Source: Firmicutes bacterium UBA5201
Lineage (GTDB): Bacteria > Bacillota > Clostridia > Peptostreptococcales > Acidaminobacteraceae
Length of the DNA: 64,000 nucleotides
Direction: 5' to 3'
Assembly: GCA_002412775.1 (NCBI GenBank)
Contig: DHVT01000011.1
Span: forward strand, 62,001-126,000
In this document: positions 51,242-60,774 of the stretch, in pieces
Numbering within the stretch: position 1 is the first letter of the stretch
Layout: each line of letters begins with the position of its first letter
The notes under the pieces: model-generated
The model's input: the letters and a program-made list of their open reading frames with translations, nothing else
What the model was told of the DNA's origin: nothing
Databases searched by the model: none
Made by a program: the position numbers and the translations under genes

Positions 51242-51856
51242 ATGGGATTGCTTTATCAAATATGTAAAAAAGGTGCTTTCGCCTATTACAGTATTTTTTT
51301 CAAACTTGAGGTCGAAGGACTTGAGCAAGTGGACACAACACGCAATTATGTGGTGTGTGCCAATCATCTAAATGTGAATGACCCATTTATTTTGGGTGGT
51401 CTTCTTCCTTTCGAAACGAGATTCATGGCAAAAAAGGAACTGTTCAAATACAAGATTGTCGCGGCCTTTCTAGGCAAAATCGGTGTTTTTCCAGTAGAGA
51501 GGGATGCCAATGATCTAAAGGCCATCAAAGTGGCTTTGACGGTTCTTAAAAACAAAGGCAGCTTGGGTTTGTTTCCTGAGGCGACTAGAAACAAGGGTTA
51601 TGAGCCACTGGCAGTAAAAGCCGGAGTGGCGATGCTCGCAATCAAAACGAAGACTCCTGTTCTACCGATTACCATTGACTCCCATTTTAAGTTCTGGGGA
51701 CCGGTCAGGGTTGTTTTTCATCATCCGGTCGAACTGGACCACTATTATGATCAAAAGACAGATACTGAGGAATTGGAACGTATTTCACAAGAAATAGTCA
51801 ATGGATTGTATTCTGATATGAAGTATTACAAACCATTACTGGACAAGCCACAATAA
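51242..51856 (+). CDS. plsC: 1-acyl-sn-glycerol-3-phosphate acyltransferase
   Basis: 204 residues. Motif I NHLNVNDPF (His-x4-Asp), motif II-like ETRFMAKKELF, motif III FPEATRNK (usually FPEGTRS; Ala replaces Gly) and motif IV VLPITI. It makes phosphatidic acid at the membrane; a hydrophobic N-terminal stretch supports membrane attachment. Ribosome site GGGCAGG at 51229-51235. Confidence 0.92.
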   Translation: MGLLYQICKKGAFAYYSIFFKLEVEGLEQVDTTRNYVVCANHLNVNDPFILGGLLPFETRFMAKKELFKYKIVAAFLGKIGVFPVERDANDLKAIKVALTVLKNKGSLGLFPEATRNKGYEPLAVKAGVAMLAIKTKTPVLPITIDSHFKFWGPVRVVFHHPVELDHYYDQKTDTEELERISQEIVNGLYSDMKYYKPLLDKPQ

Positions 51857-51882
51857 AATGTGGTATAATTACGAGGTTTATT

Positions 51883-52764
51883 ATGAAAATTTTAGTGGCA
51901 GCCCATTCCGGTTTTTGTTATGGTGTTAAAAGGGCGGTACAGATTTTAGATGAATTAATCGAAGAACATGATGAAAATCATCCTGTTTATACGCTTGGAC
52001 CAATCATTCACAATAAACAAGTCACGGAATTTTATGAGGAACGTGGAGTAAAAGTCATTGAAAATCTTTCTGTTTTCAACGATAATGGAAGAGGTGGCGA
52101 AAGAGTTGTCATCAGATCCCATGGCGCACCCAAAAAAGTATACGATGATGCAGAGAAAATGCGGATCGAAATTTTGGACGCAACATGTCCTTATGTAAAA
52201 AAAATTCAAAATACGGTTTCAACATACGCTTCTAAAGGGTATAATATAATTATTGTGGGAGACTCCGATCATCCGGAAGTCATAGGAATCGATGGATGGT
52301 GTGATCACCAGGCAACTATTATTGAAAACATTGAAGATGTGGAAAAATTGACGGAAAGTGACGCACCGGTTTGTATCGTTGCACAAACGACTTTCAATTT
52401 GACGATATGGAAAGACATCACCGAAATTTTGAAAAGGAAATTTTCAAATAGTGTGATTCACAACACTATTTGCCTTGCTACCGAACAACGTCAACAAGCT
52501 TGTAGAGAATTGGCCGAACAAGTGGACTATATGATTGTCATCGGTGGCAAACACAGCTCCAACACCATCAAGCTCGCAAAAATTTGCAGTACGGTGGTGA
52601 AAACGATTCACATTGAAACTAAGGATGAACTAGATCTTTCAATCTTACGTGGTGATGAAGTTATTGGCATCACTGCTGGTGCATCGACACCGGATTGGAT
52701 AGTGCAATCTGTCATTCTTAAAATAGAAAATGAAGGCGAGGTATACTTTGATGGAAAATCATAA
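51883..52764 (+). CDS. ispH: 4-hydroxy-3-methylbut-2-enyl diphosphate reductase
   Basis: 293 residues. The three [4Fe-4S] cysteines are in HSGFCYGVKRAV (Cys12), DATCPYVKKIQ and NTICLATEQRQQA; the substrate His residues in GPIIHNKQV and RSHGAPK and catalytic Glu in ATEQRQ are seen. Last step of the MEP pathway, giving IPP and DMAPP for IspA. In many clostridia ispH is fused to rpsA; here the two genes overlap by 14 nt but stay separate. Confidence 0.96.
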   Translation: MKILVAAHSGFCYGVKRAVQILDELIEEHDENHPVYTLGPIIHNKQVTEFYEERGVKVIENLSVFNDNGRGGERVVIRSHGAPKKVYDDAEKMRIEILDATCPYVKKIQNTVSTYASKGYNIIIVGDSDHPEVIGIDGWCDHQATIIENIEDVEKLTESDAPVCIVAQTTFNLTIWKDITEILKRKFSNSVIHNTICLATEQRQQACRELAEQVDYMIVIGGKHSSNTIKLAKICSTVVKTIHIETKDELDLSILRGDEVIGITAGASTPDWIVQSVILKIENEGEVYFDGKS

Positions 52765-53893
52765 TTCAATGGCTGAAATGATGGAACAAATCGAAGAATC
52801 ATTAAAAATCCCGAGAAGAGGGTCGATCGTTAAAGGAAGCATAATTCAAGTTAACACTGATGTAATCATAGTTAACATTGGCTATAAATCTGACGGCGTA
52901 ATTCCTAGAAGCGAAGTTACTGCGGATTCAAGTATGGATCTTCAGAAAAACTTTAAAGAAGGCGATGAGTTGGACGTTTTTGTCGTTAGCCACGACAACG
53001 GCGAAGGCAATATTTTATTGTCACTCAGAAAAGTCAATATCGACAAGGACTGGGAAGAACTGGAAAACATCAACGAAAAAGACGAACCAATCATGGTCAA
53101 TGTCACTGATTCGGTAAATGGCGGATTGATCGCATTTTACAAAGAAATCAGAGGATTTATTCCTGCATCACAATTATCAGATCGTTTTGTCAAGAATCTC
53201 AGACCATACGTGGGTCAATCCTTAAAGGTTAAAGTTATTGAAATCAACAAGCAAAAAAGAAGAGCGGTTTTCTCTCATAAAGAGTACGCTATCTTAGAAA
53301 AACAAGCTCAAAGAGAAGCATTCTGGAAAGAAATCGAAGTTGGCAAAGTTGTTGAAGGTGAAGTGAAACGCATCACTAATTTCGGAGCATTTGTTGATAT
53401 CGGCGGTATGGATGGATTGGTTCACGTTACTGAAATGAGCTGGGGTAGAATCAAACCTGCTTCTGAGTTCGTAAAAGTAGGCGATAAAGTCAATGTTAAA
53501 ATCATCGATCTCAACCAAGCTGAAAACAAGATTTCATTGAGTATCAAGCAACTTACAGATGAGCCTTGGTCACAGTTTGAAGAAAAATATTCTGTGGATG
53601 GCGTTTACGAAGGTAAAGTTGTCAACTTGACTGATTTTGGCGCTTTCGTTGAACTCGAGCCTGGTATCGAAGGTCTTGTTCATGTATCACATATCGCTAA
53701 AGAGCACGTTGAAAAACCTGCTGACGTACTCCGCGTCAACCAAGTGGTTGAAGTGAAGATTCTCGAGTATGTTTCGGATGAAAAGAAAGTCAAACTTTCA
53801 ATGAAAGCTGTCAATGAACCTGTAGTTGAGGAAGTTGAAGCAGTTGAAGTGGAAGCTGAAACTTCGGAGACTATAGAGTCAACTGAAGAGTAA
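52751..53893 (+). CDS. rpsA: 30S ribosomal protein S1 homologue
   Basis: 380 residues, four S1/OB repeats at about 22-90, 105-175, 194-262 and 280-348; the third and fourth are the best (GKVVEGEVKRITNFGAFVDIGG.DGLVHVTEMSW). The tail is acidic (VEEVEAVEVEAET). Start at ATG 52751 (MENHNSMAEM) inside the end of ispH. Gram-positive S1 homologues are four-repeat proteins that help mRNA binding; a second role in RNA stability is known. Confidence 0.95.
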   Translation: MENHNSMAEMMEQIEESLKIPRRGSIVKGSIIQVNTDVIIVNIGYKSDGVIPRSEVTADSSMDLQKNFKEGDELDVFVVSHDNGEGNILLSLRKVNIDKDWEELENINEKDEPIMVNVTDSVNGGLIAFYKEIRGFIPASQLSDRFVKNLRPYVGQSLKVKVIEINKQKRRAVFSHKEYAILEKQAQREAFWKEIEVGKVVEGEVKRITNFGAFVDIGGMDGLVHVTEMSWGRIKPASEFVKVGDKVNVKIIDLNQAENKISLSIKQLTDEPWSQFEEKYSVDGVYEGKVVNLTDFGAFVELEPGIEGLVHVSHIAKEHVEKPADVLRVNQVVEVKILEYVSDEKKVKLSMKAVNEPVVEEVEAVEVEAETSETIESTEE

Positions 53894-53925
53894 TCTTTAA
53901 GTCAAACACAGATCAATAACATTTA

Positions 53926-53974
53926 TAAAATCCCAGAATAGACGCGATTTTTTCGCAAAATTCTGGGATTTATA
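53926..53974. repeat. 12-bp perfect inverted repeat after rpsA (hairpin)
   Basis: AAATCCCAGAAT (53928-53939) and ATTCTGGGATTT (53960-53971) are exact reverse complements; inside, GCGA and TCGC can pair as well. No T-run follows (TTATAGTATG), so it is a poor intrinsic terminator although it sits where the rpsA transcript should end. It could be a processed or stabilising 3' stem. Confidence 0.6.
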
Positions 53975-54009
53975 GTATGCGTCTTAAAATTTCAGCTGGG
54001 GGGGAACAT

Positions 54010-54780
54010 ATGGAAGGCTATGATCAATTTAAAGAGAAGATATTTGCAAAAACCAAACTGGATTTGTCGCTCTACAAAGAAAGACAGATGAAACGTCGCA
54101 TTGAATCTTTGATCTCCAGACATGGTTTAAAGGATTTTGAGTCCTATTACAAATTATTGACCACCGATAAAGCGAGTTTTGATGAATTCATCAATTATTT
54201 GACAATCAATGTTTCGGAATTCTATAGAAACCCCAGTCAGTGGGAGACGCTCAGAAGTGATATATTTCCAGCCCTGCTCAAGCGGACAAAACGCCCCAAA
54301 ATTTGGTCGGCAGCTTGCTCCACTGGAGAGGAACCCTATTCTCTGGTCATGTGTATGAGTGAATTTTTGCCGCTTAGAGATATAAAGATTCTCGCTGTGG
54401 ATTTCGATGAGGAAGCGATTGGAAAAGCAAAAATCGGAATGTACAATGAAAAAAGCATCAAGAATGTTCCTCCTCAATACGTAGAGAAGTTTTTTGAGCC
54501 CATAGGTCGGGGATTCAGGATCAAGGATGAAGTCAAGAACTGTGTTGAATTCAAGAAAATGAACCTTTTAAGGGATGAATATCCAAAAGGGTTTGATATG
54601 ATCGTCTGTAGAAATGTAATGATCTATTTCACAGAAGAGGCCAAAGATGAAATGTACAAGAAATTCTATGATTCATTGGTCAATGACGGTTATTTCTTTG
54701 TCGGCAGCACGGAACAGATCATACAACCGCAAAGATACAAATTCGAGTCCAGCAAGACATTTTTCTATTATAAGAGATGA
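54010..54780 (+). CDS. cheR: Chemotaxis protein methyltransferase CheR
   Basis: 256 residues from ATG 54010 (MEGYDQFKEKIF) with a G-run at 53998-54004. N-domain with RQMKRRIESLISRHGL and SEFYRNPSQW; SAM site IWSAACSTGEEPYSL; NVMIYFTEEAK; GSTEQI. It methylates chemoreceptor glutamates. Standing alone here, between rpsA and pepF, away from other che genes. Confidence 0.94.
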   Translation: MEGYDQFKEKIFAKTKLDLSLYKERQMKRRIESLISRHGLKDFESYYKLLTTDKASFDEFINYLTINVSEFYRNPSQWETLRSDIFPALLKRTKRPKIWSAACSTGEEPYSLVMCMSEFLPLRDIKILAVDFDEEAIGKAKIGMYNEKSIKNVPPQYVEKFFEPIGRGFRIKDEVKNCVEFKKMNLLRDEYPKGFDMIVCRNVMIYFTEEAKDEMYKKFYDSLVNDGYFFVGSTEQIIQPQRYKFESSKTFFYYKR

Positions 54781-54786
54781 ATATTG

Positions 54787-54836
54787 AAAGGTGCTGTTTC
54801 AAGTGATATGATTCACTTGAAACAGCACCTTTTTTT
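54787..54836. terminator. Strong bidirectional terminator between cheR and pepF
   Basis: A perfect 20-bp stem (54787-54806 with 54813-54832), loop TATGAT, flanked by T-run on the right and an A-rich stretch on the left. Serves both convergent genes. Confidence 0.92.
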
Positions 54837-54839
54837 GTG

Positions 54840-56651
54840 TCAGCTGAACAGTTCTTCCAATTCCGTAATCAATTTGCCGACGTGATCGACCGCGATCAGG
54901 ACCGGTTCGGGAGTACCCATGTCAATGTCGACCATCTTAAGCAGCTCAAGCGGTGATTTGGTACCGCCGGCTCTGAGCACATCCAACCATTTTTCAACAA
55001 TGGGCTGTCCCTCTTTAAAAATACGTTTGGATACGGCTGTCGCGGCAGTCAAACCCGCAGAATAAGTGTATGGATACAGTCCCATATAATAGTGGGGTTG
55101 TCTCATCCAGGTCATTCCCGCGTGTTCATCGATTTCCACTGAATCTCCCCAAAATGTTGTCAGGACATCGAGTTTTGTGGAACTGAGCATTTTTGCGGTA
55201 AGTGAAACACCGTTCTCGCTCATTTCATAAATTCTTCTTTGAAATTCCGCTTCTAGAAGATGGGTCACAAAGTTATGATAATAGGTGCCCATGAGTTGAA
55301 GGATCACCCATCTCTTCATTCTTGGATCGTCCGTATTTCGCATGAGATGCTCTGCGAGGAGCATTTCATTGATGGTCGATGGTGCTTCGACGAAGTAAGT
55401 GGAAGGTCTTGTATCGAATATACGCTGAAACTTGTTGGCATTCGCAAAATGACCGGCGTGTCCAAGCTCATGTGCCAGAGTGAAAGCTGAACGCATATTG
55501 TCCTGGTAGGTGATCAATATAAAAGGATGAGCACCATAAGGTGATGCGCAAAAGGCACCTGTGGATTTCCCGATGTTATCGGAAAAATCGATCCAACGCT
55601 CATCGAAAGCGCGTTTTATGATTGCTTTGTAATCGTCCCCTAAAACGGCCAGGGCATCCAAAATAGTCGATTGGATGGTCTCAATGTTTGCAGGTGGGTT
55701 GAAATCCACATCCAGTGGCGCCTTCAGATCATAAAAGTGCATTTGTTCCAGTCCGAGTTGCTCTTTTTTGAGCAATGCGAATCTTCTCATGTGTGGTGCG
55801 AGTTCATTGTATATGACCTTGATTTGGTTTTCGTACATGTCGATTGAAACTTTGTGGGGTTCGAGCAACATTTCAGTCGCTGAAGCATAATGTCTGAGTC
55901 TGCTCGTGGCGATTTGTTTTCTGACCTCCGCCGCATAAACCGCCGCAAATGTGTTTTCATAATTTTTCAGTGTGTTGCAGAACGAGGTGTAGGCACTCTC
56001 TCTGATTGAACGGTCGCTGGAGAATTCGTACTTGCTTTCATAAAGAGCGAAAGAGTTGGGGTATGTCTTTCCACTTGAGTCAGTGAAGTCGGAGAAAGTC
56101 ATATCGGCAGCTTTTCCAATGGAATAGATTCTGTATGGGGCGCTGGTGATTTCTCCGAGTGAAGCCAATACTTTTTCTGACTCTGGAGACAACATATGCG
56201 ATTTTTCCTTGTAGAGATCATCCAGGTATAATTTAAAGGACTTGAGCTTCGGTTCATCATCAAATAACGCTCTGTATTCGGGTTCGTCAAGTGCTGTGAT
56301 CTCTGAATTGATGAAAGTGATCTTGGCAAGAATTCCCGTAGAAAAAGTAGCGAATATCATGCTGTTTTCCTGGTTTTTTGTGTTTGTGCCATCTTCTGCC
56401 TGAAGAAGACTTGAGTATGTACCGAGTTGAACCATTTGAATATATGCCGTTTCAAGTAGTGACATGGCTTCAAAGAGGGTGTTTCCATTTTCGCAGAGTC
56501 TATCCTTGTATTTCAATAAATCATCAAACAATGCTTCTGTGGTCTTGAGTTTATCAAGCCAAGCCTCTTCAGATGGAAAGAGCGCTGATAGGTCCCAAGT
56601 GCTTTCAACCGGAACCTCTGAACGGTGGAGTCTTTTTTCTGAATGATTCAT
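54840..56651 (-). CDS. pepF: Oligoendopeptidase F (M3B family)
   Basis: 603 residues. Zinc motif HELGHAGH in TLAHELGHAGHFAN with the second Glu in APSTINEMLLAEHLM; N-terminal domain with EVPVESTWDLSALFPSEEAW, as in PepF. Cytosolic metallopeptidase cutting short peptides. Start at 56651 with GGGGGAT on the complement (56656-56662). Only long minus-strand gene in the second half of the window. Confidence 0.95.
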   Translation of the reverse strand: MNHSEKRLHRSEVPVESTWDLSALFPSEEAWLDKLKTTEALFDDLLKYKDRLCENGNTLFEAMSLLETAYIQMVQLGTYSSLLQAEDGTNTKNQENSMIFATFSTGILAKITFINSEITALDEPEYRALFDDEPKLKSFKLYLDDLYKEKSHMLSPESEKVLASLGEITSAPYRIYSIGKAADMTFSDFTDSSGKTYPNSFALYESKYEFSSDRSIRESAYTSFCNTLKNYENTFAAVYAAEVRKQIATSRLRHYASATEMLLEPHKVSIDMYENQIKVIYNELAPHMRRFALLKKEQLGLEQMHFYDLKAPLDVDFNPPANIETIQSTILDALAVLGDDYKAIIKRAFDERWIDFSDNIGKSTGAFCASPYGAHPFILITYQDNMRSAFTLAHELGHAGHFANANKFQRIFDTRPSTYFVEAPSTINEMLLAEHLMRNTDDPRMKRWVILQLMGTYYHNFVTHLLEAEFQRRIYEMSENGVSLTAKMLSSTKLDVLTTFWGDSVEIDEHAGMTWMRQPHYYMGLYPYTYSAGLTAATAVSKRIFKEGQPIVEKWLDVLRAGGTKSPLELLKMVDIDMGTPEPVLIAVDHVGKLITELEELFS

Positions 56652-56751
56652 AGTTATCCCCCTGTTGGTTGTTTATAGTATTTCGTGACACTTAATATTC
56701 ATAAGTTTACCATATAAAAATTTTTTTATAAATATTTTTTTGAAAATTCAT

Positions 56752-56782
56752 TTGACAGTGACGCAACGTCATAGTCTAGAAT
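56752..56782 (+). promoter_or_regulatory. MerR-type promoter with operator in a 19-bp spacer
   Basis: TTGACA (56752-56757), 19 nt, TAGAAT (56777-56782). The palindrome TGACGCAACGTCA (56759-56771) fills the spacer. The long spacer with a centred dyad is the hallmark of MerR-controlled promoters, where the regulator unwinds DNA to align -35 and -10. It lies directly before the MerR/TipA gene, so the gene very probably controls itself. Confidence 0.85.
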
Positions 56783-56804
56783 GTAGTTATCAGGAGGTTA
56801 TCAA

Positions 56805-57563
56805 ATGGAATATACAATTCAAAAATTGGCACAACTTTCAGGGACGACCAAAAGAACATTGCGTTATTACGACGAGATCGGATTGTTGAAGCCACTTAGG
56901 ATCAACAGCTCAGGATATCGTATATACGGTGCCGGTGAAGTGGACCGGTTACAGCAAATCATGTTTTTCAGGGCGATGGATGTCCATCTGGAAGAAATCA
57001 AACGTATATTGGATGAGCCAAAGTTCGACGAAACAGAAGCGCTGAGGTCACATTTGGATGGTCTTCTGAACAAAAAAAATGAAATTGAAGTGATGATTCG
57101 CAATGTCAGAAAGACTATTGAAGTCAAGGAAGGGAGAGACACAATGACAGATCAGGAAAAATTTGAAGGACTAAAAAAAGAGATGCTCGATAAGAATGAG
57201 GCGGAATTCGGAAAGGAAATCAGACAAAAATACGGCAGTGATGCGGTAGAGAAATCCAACAAGAAATTTATGGCCATGTCAGCTGAGGAAAGCGAATATG
57301 TCGGTACGCTTGCAGGCGACTTGATTGATCAATTGGTGAAAGCTGTAGAAGAAAATGCTGCGCCAGACAGTGCGATCGGCAAGGAAATTGCCGAAAAACA
57401 TAAAAAATGGATCGGTTTTTACTGGGATCAATATTCGGTGGAAGCCCACCTTGGAGTGGTTGAGATGTATGTGGCGGATGATAGGTTCAAAGCTTACTAC
57501 GATCAACACAAGGCAGGGGCTGCACAGTTTCTCAGAGATGCTGTTGTGGCGTATCTCAAGTAA
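56805..57563 (+). CDS. MerR-family regulator with TipAS antibiotic-recognition domain
   Basis: 252 residues. MerR winged helix (YTIQKLAQLSGTTKRTLRYYDEIGLLKPLR, GYRIYGAGEVDRLQQI), coiled coil at 75-108, then a TipAS domain (FEGLKKEMLDKNEAEFGKEIRQKYG ... KKWIGFYWDQYSVEAHLGVVEMYVADDRFKAYYD). TipAL-type proteins bind thiopeptides and other drugs and turn on multidrug genes, often their own. No efflux gene is next to it apart from the unlinked-looking SLC13 gene downstream. CAGGAGG at 56790-56796. Confidence 0.93.
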   Translation: MEYTIQKLAQLSGTTKRTLRYYDEIGLLKPLRINSSGYRIYGAGEVDRLQQIMFFRAMDVHLEEIKRILDEPKFDETEALRSHLDGLLNKKNEIEVMIRNVRKTIEVKEGRDTMTDQEKFEGLKKEMLDKNEAEFGKEIRQKYGSDAVEKSNKKFMAMSAEESEYVGTLAGDLIDQLVKAVEENAAPDSAIGKEIAEKHKKWIGFYWDQYSVEAHLGVVEMYVADDRFKAYYDQHKAGAAQFLRDAVVAYLK

Positions 57564-57569
57564 AGAAAT

Positions 57570-57616
57570 GGAGGGGTGTTTCAATATAGGTCATATTGGG
57601 ATGCCCCTCCTTTTTT
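57570..57616 (+). terminator. Terminator after the MerR/TipA gene
   Basis: GGAGGGG (57570-57576) pairs with CCCCTCC (57604-57610), inner CAATAT/ATATTG, then six T. Confidence 0.9.
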
Positions 57617-57680
57617 CTGTCTTTATTGTATGCTTTTAATGTGTTAAAATTGAGACAACCCGAAGTAAGGAGGCTGTGCC

Positions 57681-59471
57681 ATGTTGGATCAGATAATCGT
57701 ATTTTTGACCATTTTCATCACTTTGATTTTATTCGTCAAGAGTTCACTGCGGTTTGATTTGGTGGCGATGTTGTCTTTGCTTTTTCTCGTGTTGACGGGA
57801 ATCGTTCCTGCGGAGAACGCCTTTGACGGATTCGCACACTCGGCTATTATCACTGTTGCCGCTGTTCTGGTCGTCAGCAGGGGACTCATAAATTCAGGTG
57901 CGTTGAACGATCTTGTGATCATCATCAACAGAACCAGTAAAAACAATACGATGAGACTTTTGGGTCTCATGTTTCTCACGGCGGTTCTTTCGAGTTTCAT
58001 GAATAATGTCGGTGCGCTTGCGCTTGTTATGCCAATCGCCATAAAAATGGCCAAGGACAATAAGACATCATCTTCCTTATTTCTGATGCCTGTGGCCTTC
58101 TCATCCCTCTTGGGTGGCATGATCACCGAGATAGGAACACCTCCGAACCTCATCATATCCATGTACAGGGAGCAAGTGGGACTCGAGCCTTTCTCGTTTT
58201 TTGATTTTGCCCCTGTAGGTTTGACGATCACTTTCATCGGACTCATTTACATCGGATTCATAGGATGGAGGTTCATCCCCCACAGAAAACCATACGAATC
58301 CGGTGAAATGCTTTTTAAAATAGAAGATTATCTTTCTGAATTGATTGTGCCCGAAGGCAACAAACTCATCGGGAAAAGTCTTAGAGAGTTAAATATCGAG
58401 TATGGACTGGAATTCAACGTCCTCAACATCATCAGGCAAAAGAACTATGTTTTGGCACCGGTCGCCTACGAGTATCTTCAAGCGGGGGATGTCCTTCTGG
58501 TAAAAACCGACCCGGAGGAACTGGTCGGTTTGTTGGAAAAATCAGGATTCATATTGGAAGGGGCGAAGCTGACCCATGATGAAACAGGTCAATTGCTCAA
58601 TTCAGATGAATTCACTCTCGTTGAAACCGTGATCAGGGACGACTCCGTCCTGATCGGGAAGACGGCGATAGAAATGAGGCTCAGAAACAATTACAATATG
58701 AATCTTGTTGCTATTTCAAGGCATGGCGAATCTCTCTATTCAAGACTGGGGGAAGTTTCTTTCAAATCTGGAGACGTTCTGCTGATGTTGATTTCGAATT
58801 CAAGCATAACAGACACGCTTGACAGTTTGAGATGCCTACCGTTGGCTGAGAGGGGAATCTCTTTGGGTAAAATGGGCACTTCAGACAAGAAATGGCTCGC
58901 CATCTTTGTTTTTGGTGCCGGAATCGCACTGACCACCATTGGATTGCTTCCGGTGCATATCGCGTTCACTTTGGTCGCAGTGATAATGGTCCTTACGGGT
59001 CTGGTGTCCACGAAAGAACTTTATGAGACGATCGAATGGCCGATCATCATCATGTTGGGCGCCATGTTGCCCCTTGGAGAGGCACTTCAAAGTACTGGAG
59101 GGGCGGATACCATTGCGGGATTGATGCTTGGGATGACGGGTGTTTCCTCGCCAACGGTACTCATCATGATGCTAATGGGAGTGACCATGTTCCTGACCAA
59201 TCTGATCAACAACTCTGCTGCGGCGGTTTTGATGGCTCCCATTGCGATCAGCATGGCCAATGTCATGGGCATTTCTGTGGATCCGGTGCTTATGGTGGTG
59301 GCCATAGGTGCGTCATCCGCATTTTTAACGCCGATCGGTCATCAATCCAACACATTGATCATGGGACCAGGGGGGTATAAATTCGGAGATTATTGGTTGA
59401 TGGGCCTACCACTCTCCATCATCATATTGTTGGTCGGCACACCTTTGATTCTATGGATTTGGCCGATTTGA
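57681..59471 (+). CDS. SLC13/DASS-type transporter with two TrkA-C (RCK_C) domains
   Basis: 596 residues. Membrane half 1 (residues 1-195, with FMNNVGALALVMPIAI and EIGTPPNLIIS), a soluble insert with two RCK_C domains (about 205-290 and 300-385: VPEGNKLIGKSLRELNIEYG..., DDSVLIGKTAIEMRLRNNYN...), then membrane half 2 (400-596, with TNLINNSAAAVLMAPIAI and LTPIGHQSNTLIMGPGGY). The SNT/NNx motifs bind Na+ and anion in SLC13 proteins. Likely substrates are sulfate or dicarboxylates; unknown. The RCK_C pair suggests gating by a small ligand. Confidence 0.9.
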   Translation: MLDQIIVFLTIFITLILFVKSSLRFDLVAMLSLLFLVLTGIVPAENAFDGFAHSAIITVAAVLVVSRGLINSGALNDLVIIINRTSKNNTMRLLGLMFLTAVLSSFMNNVGALALVMPIAIKMAKDNKTSSSLFLMPVAFSSLLGGMITEIGTPPNLIISMYREQVGLEPFSFFDFAPVGLTITFIGLIYIGFIGWRFIPHRKPYESGEMLFKIEDYLSELIVPEGNKLIGKSLRELNIEYGLEFNVLNIIRQKNYVLAPVAYEYLQAGDVLLVKTDPEELVGLLEKSGFILEGAKLTHDETGQLLNSDEFTLVETVIRDDSVLIGKTAIEMRLRNNYNMNLVAISRHGESLYSRLGEVSFKSGDVLLMLISNSSITDTLDSLRCLPLAERGISLGKMGTSDKKWLAIFVFGAGIALTTIGLLPVHIAFTLVAVIMVLTGLVSTKELYETIEWPIIIMLGAMLPLGEALQSTGGADTIAGLMLGMTGVSSPTVLIMMLMGVTMFLTNLINNSAAAVLMAPIAISMANVMGISVDPVLMVVAIGASSAFLTPIGHQSNTLIMGPGGYKFGDYWLMGLPLSIIILLVGTPLILWIWPI

Positions 59472-59588
59472 AAAAAAATAATGGGAATAGGCAAAAAAAG
59501 TTGCATTTTACTCACAAATAGCATAAAGTAAGCATATATAGTGTTGTACAATAATAAAGTAGCAAAAAATATACTATATGGTGGGGAA

Positions 59589-60674
59589 ATGCAAAAAACG
59601 CAAATCAGTGGGGTGTCTCCCGGCTCAATCATAGCTCAGGATGTGTATGGAACGGACGGTGTTTTGCTGATCAAAAAGGGCACACCATTCCGCGAACACT
59701 ACACGCCAAGGTTCAAAGAGGCGGGCGTCCAGGAAATATCAATTGAAGAAAATGGCGAAATGTCAACGGATACGATAAATGCAATACGCAAGTCACTCAA
59801 CATTCAAGATGTCATCCACGAAAAGACCCGATCACATGCGCATAACCAGATCAAAAAGACCATGATGAAATTCAAATCGGTCAGCCGCAGTGATATCCAA
59901 AAAATCGGTCAAATCGTCGAAGACATGATAGAGCAACTCTTGGATCAGAAGGATTTTGTGTTTGCACTGTCTCAACTGCGCTCTGTGGACGACTATACGT
60001 ATCAGCATTCTGTGAACGTAGGGGTTCTTGCGCTTATCATAGGCATAGACCTGATGCTGGACAAGGATCAACTCAGGCATTTGGGTACCGGAGCCATTTT
60101 GCACGACATAGGAAAGATTATGATTCCGGAGGATTTGATCAAAAAACCCTCCAAATTGACTATAGATGAATTCACTGAGGTAAAAAAACATACACTTTAT
60201 GGTTATGAGATCTTGATGCAGACCAATATAGCGGAGGAAGCTGCGCAGATTGCGCTGCATCATCATGAGAAATATGACGGAACAGGTTATTGTTGGGGAC
60301 TCAGGAACACCAACATACCATTATTTGCCCGAATTGTGGCTGTGGCCGATGTTTATGACGCCATGTCGAACGACAGGGTCTACAAACGAAGGACGCTTCC
60401 TGACAAAGTATTCAGGGAAATAACACATCTTGGCGACAAACATTTTGATGCCCATATCATGGAAACCTTTGCAAAACACATCAACATATATCCCACTGGC
60501 ACGGGAATCGTCTTGAATTCAGGTCACCGTGGCATTGTGTTGCATCAGAACAAACTGTATCCTGAAAGTCCGATCGTCAGGGTTTTCACGCCAAAGGAAC
60601 AGAACATCAAACGTCTTTACTTTGACGTCGATTTGTCAATCAACACGAAATGGTTCATCATCGAAACGTATTAG
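59589..60674 (+). CDS. HD-GYP domain protein (c-di-GMP phosphodiesterase family)
   Basis: 361 residues from ATG 59589 (GGTGGGG just upstream). N-terminal 110 residues resemble the DUF3391-like region seen before HD-GYP domains. HD-GYP: HSVNVGVLALI, LHDIGKIMIPEDLIKKP (HD at about 171), HTLYGYEIL, LHHHEKYDGTGYCWGL and VADVYDAMSNDR. The signature GYP reads GYC, so the partner or substrate loop may differ, but all metal ligands are kept. Degrades c-di-GMP or signals through it. Confidence 0.92.
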   Translation: MQKTQISGVSPGSIIAQDVYGTDGVLLIKKGTPFREHYTPRFKEAGVQEISIEENGEMSTDTINAIRKSLNIQDVIHEKTRSHAHNQIKKTMMKFKSVSRSDIQKIGQIVEDMIEQLLDQKDFVFALSQLRSVDDYTYQHSVNVGVLALIIGIDLMLDKDQLRHLGTGAILHDIGKIMIPEDLIKKPSKLTIDEFTEVKKHTLYGYEILMQTNIAEEAAQIALHHHEKYDGTGYCWGLRNTNIPLFARIVAVADVYDAMSNDRVYKRRTLPDKVFREITHLGDKHFDAHIMETFAKHINIYPTGTGIVLNSGHRGIVLHQNKLYPESPIVRVFTPKEQNIKRLYFDVDLSINTKWFIIETY

Positions 60675-60774
60675 TTCATATTTTAACCCGTTATTAATGC
60701 TTTTCACGTTTTTTCTTAAGGGTTTAATAAGAATTATGTTGTATCTTATAGAAAAGTAGTGAAGGGAGAACAAC

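Noticed and set aside
51861..51869. TGGTATAAT (extended -10) just before ispH
   Set aside because: Transcription would start at or after the GAGG ribosome site only a few bases before the ATG, leaving no usable leader.
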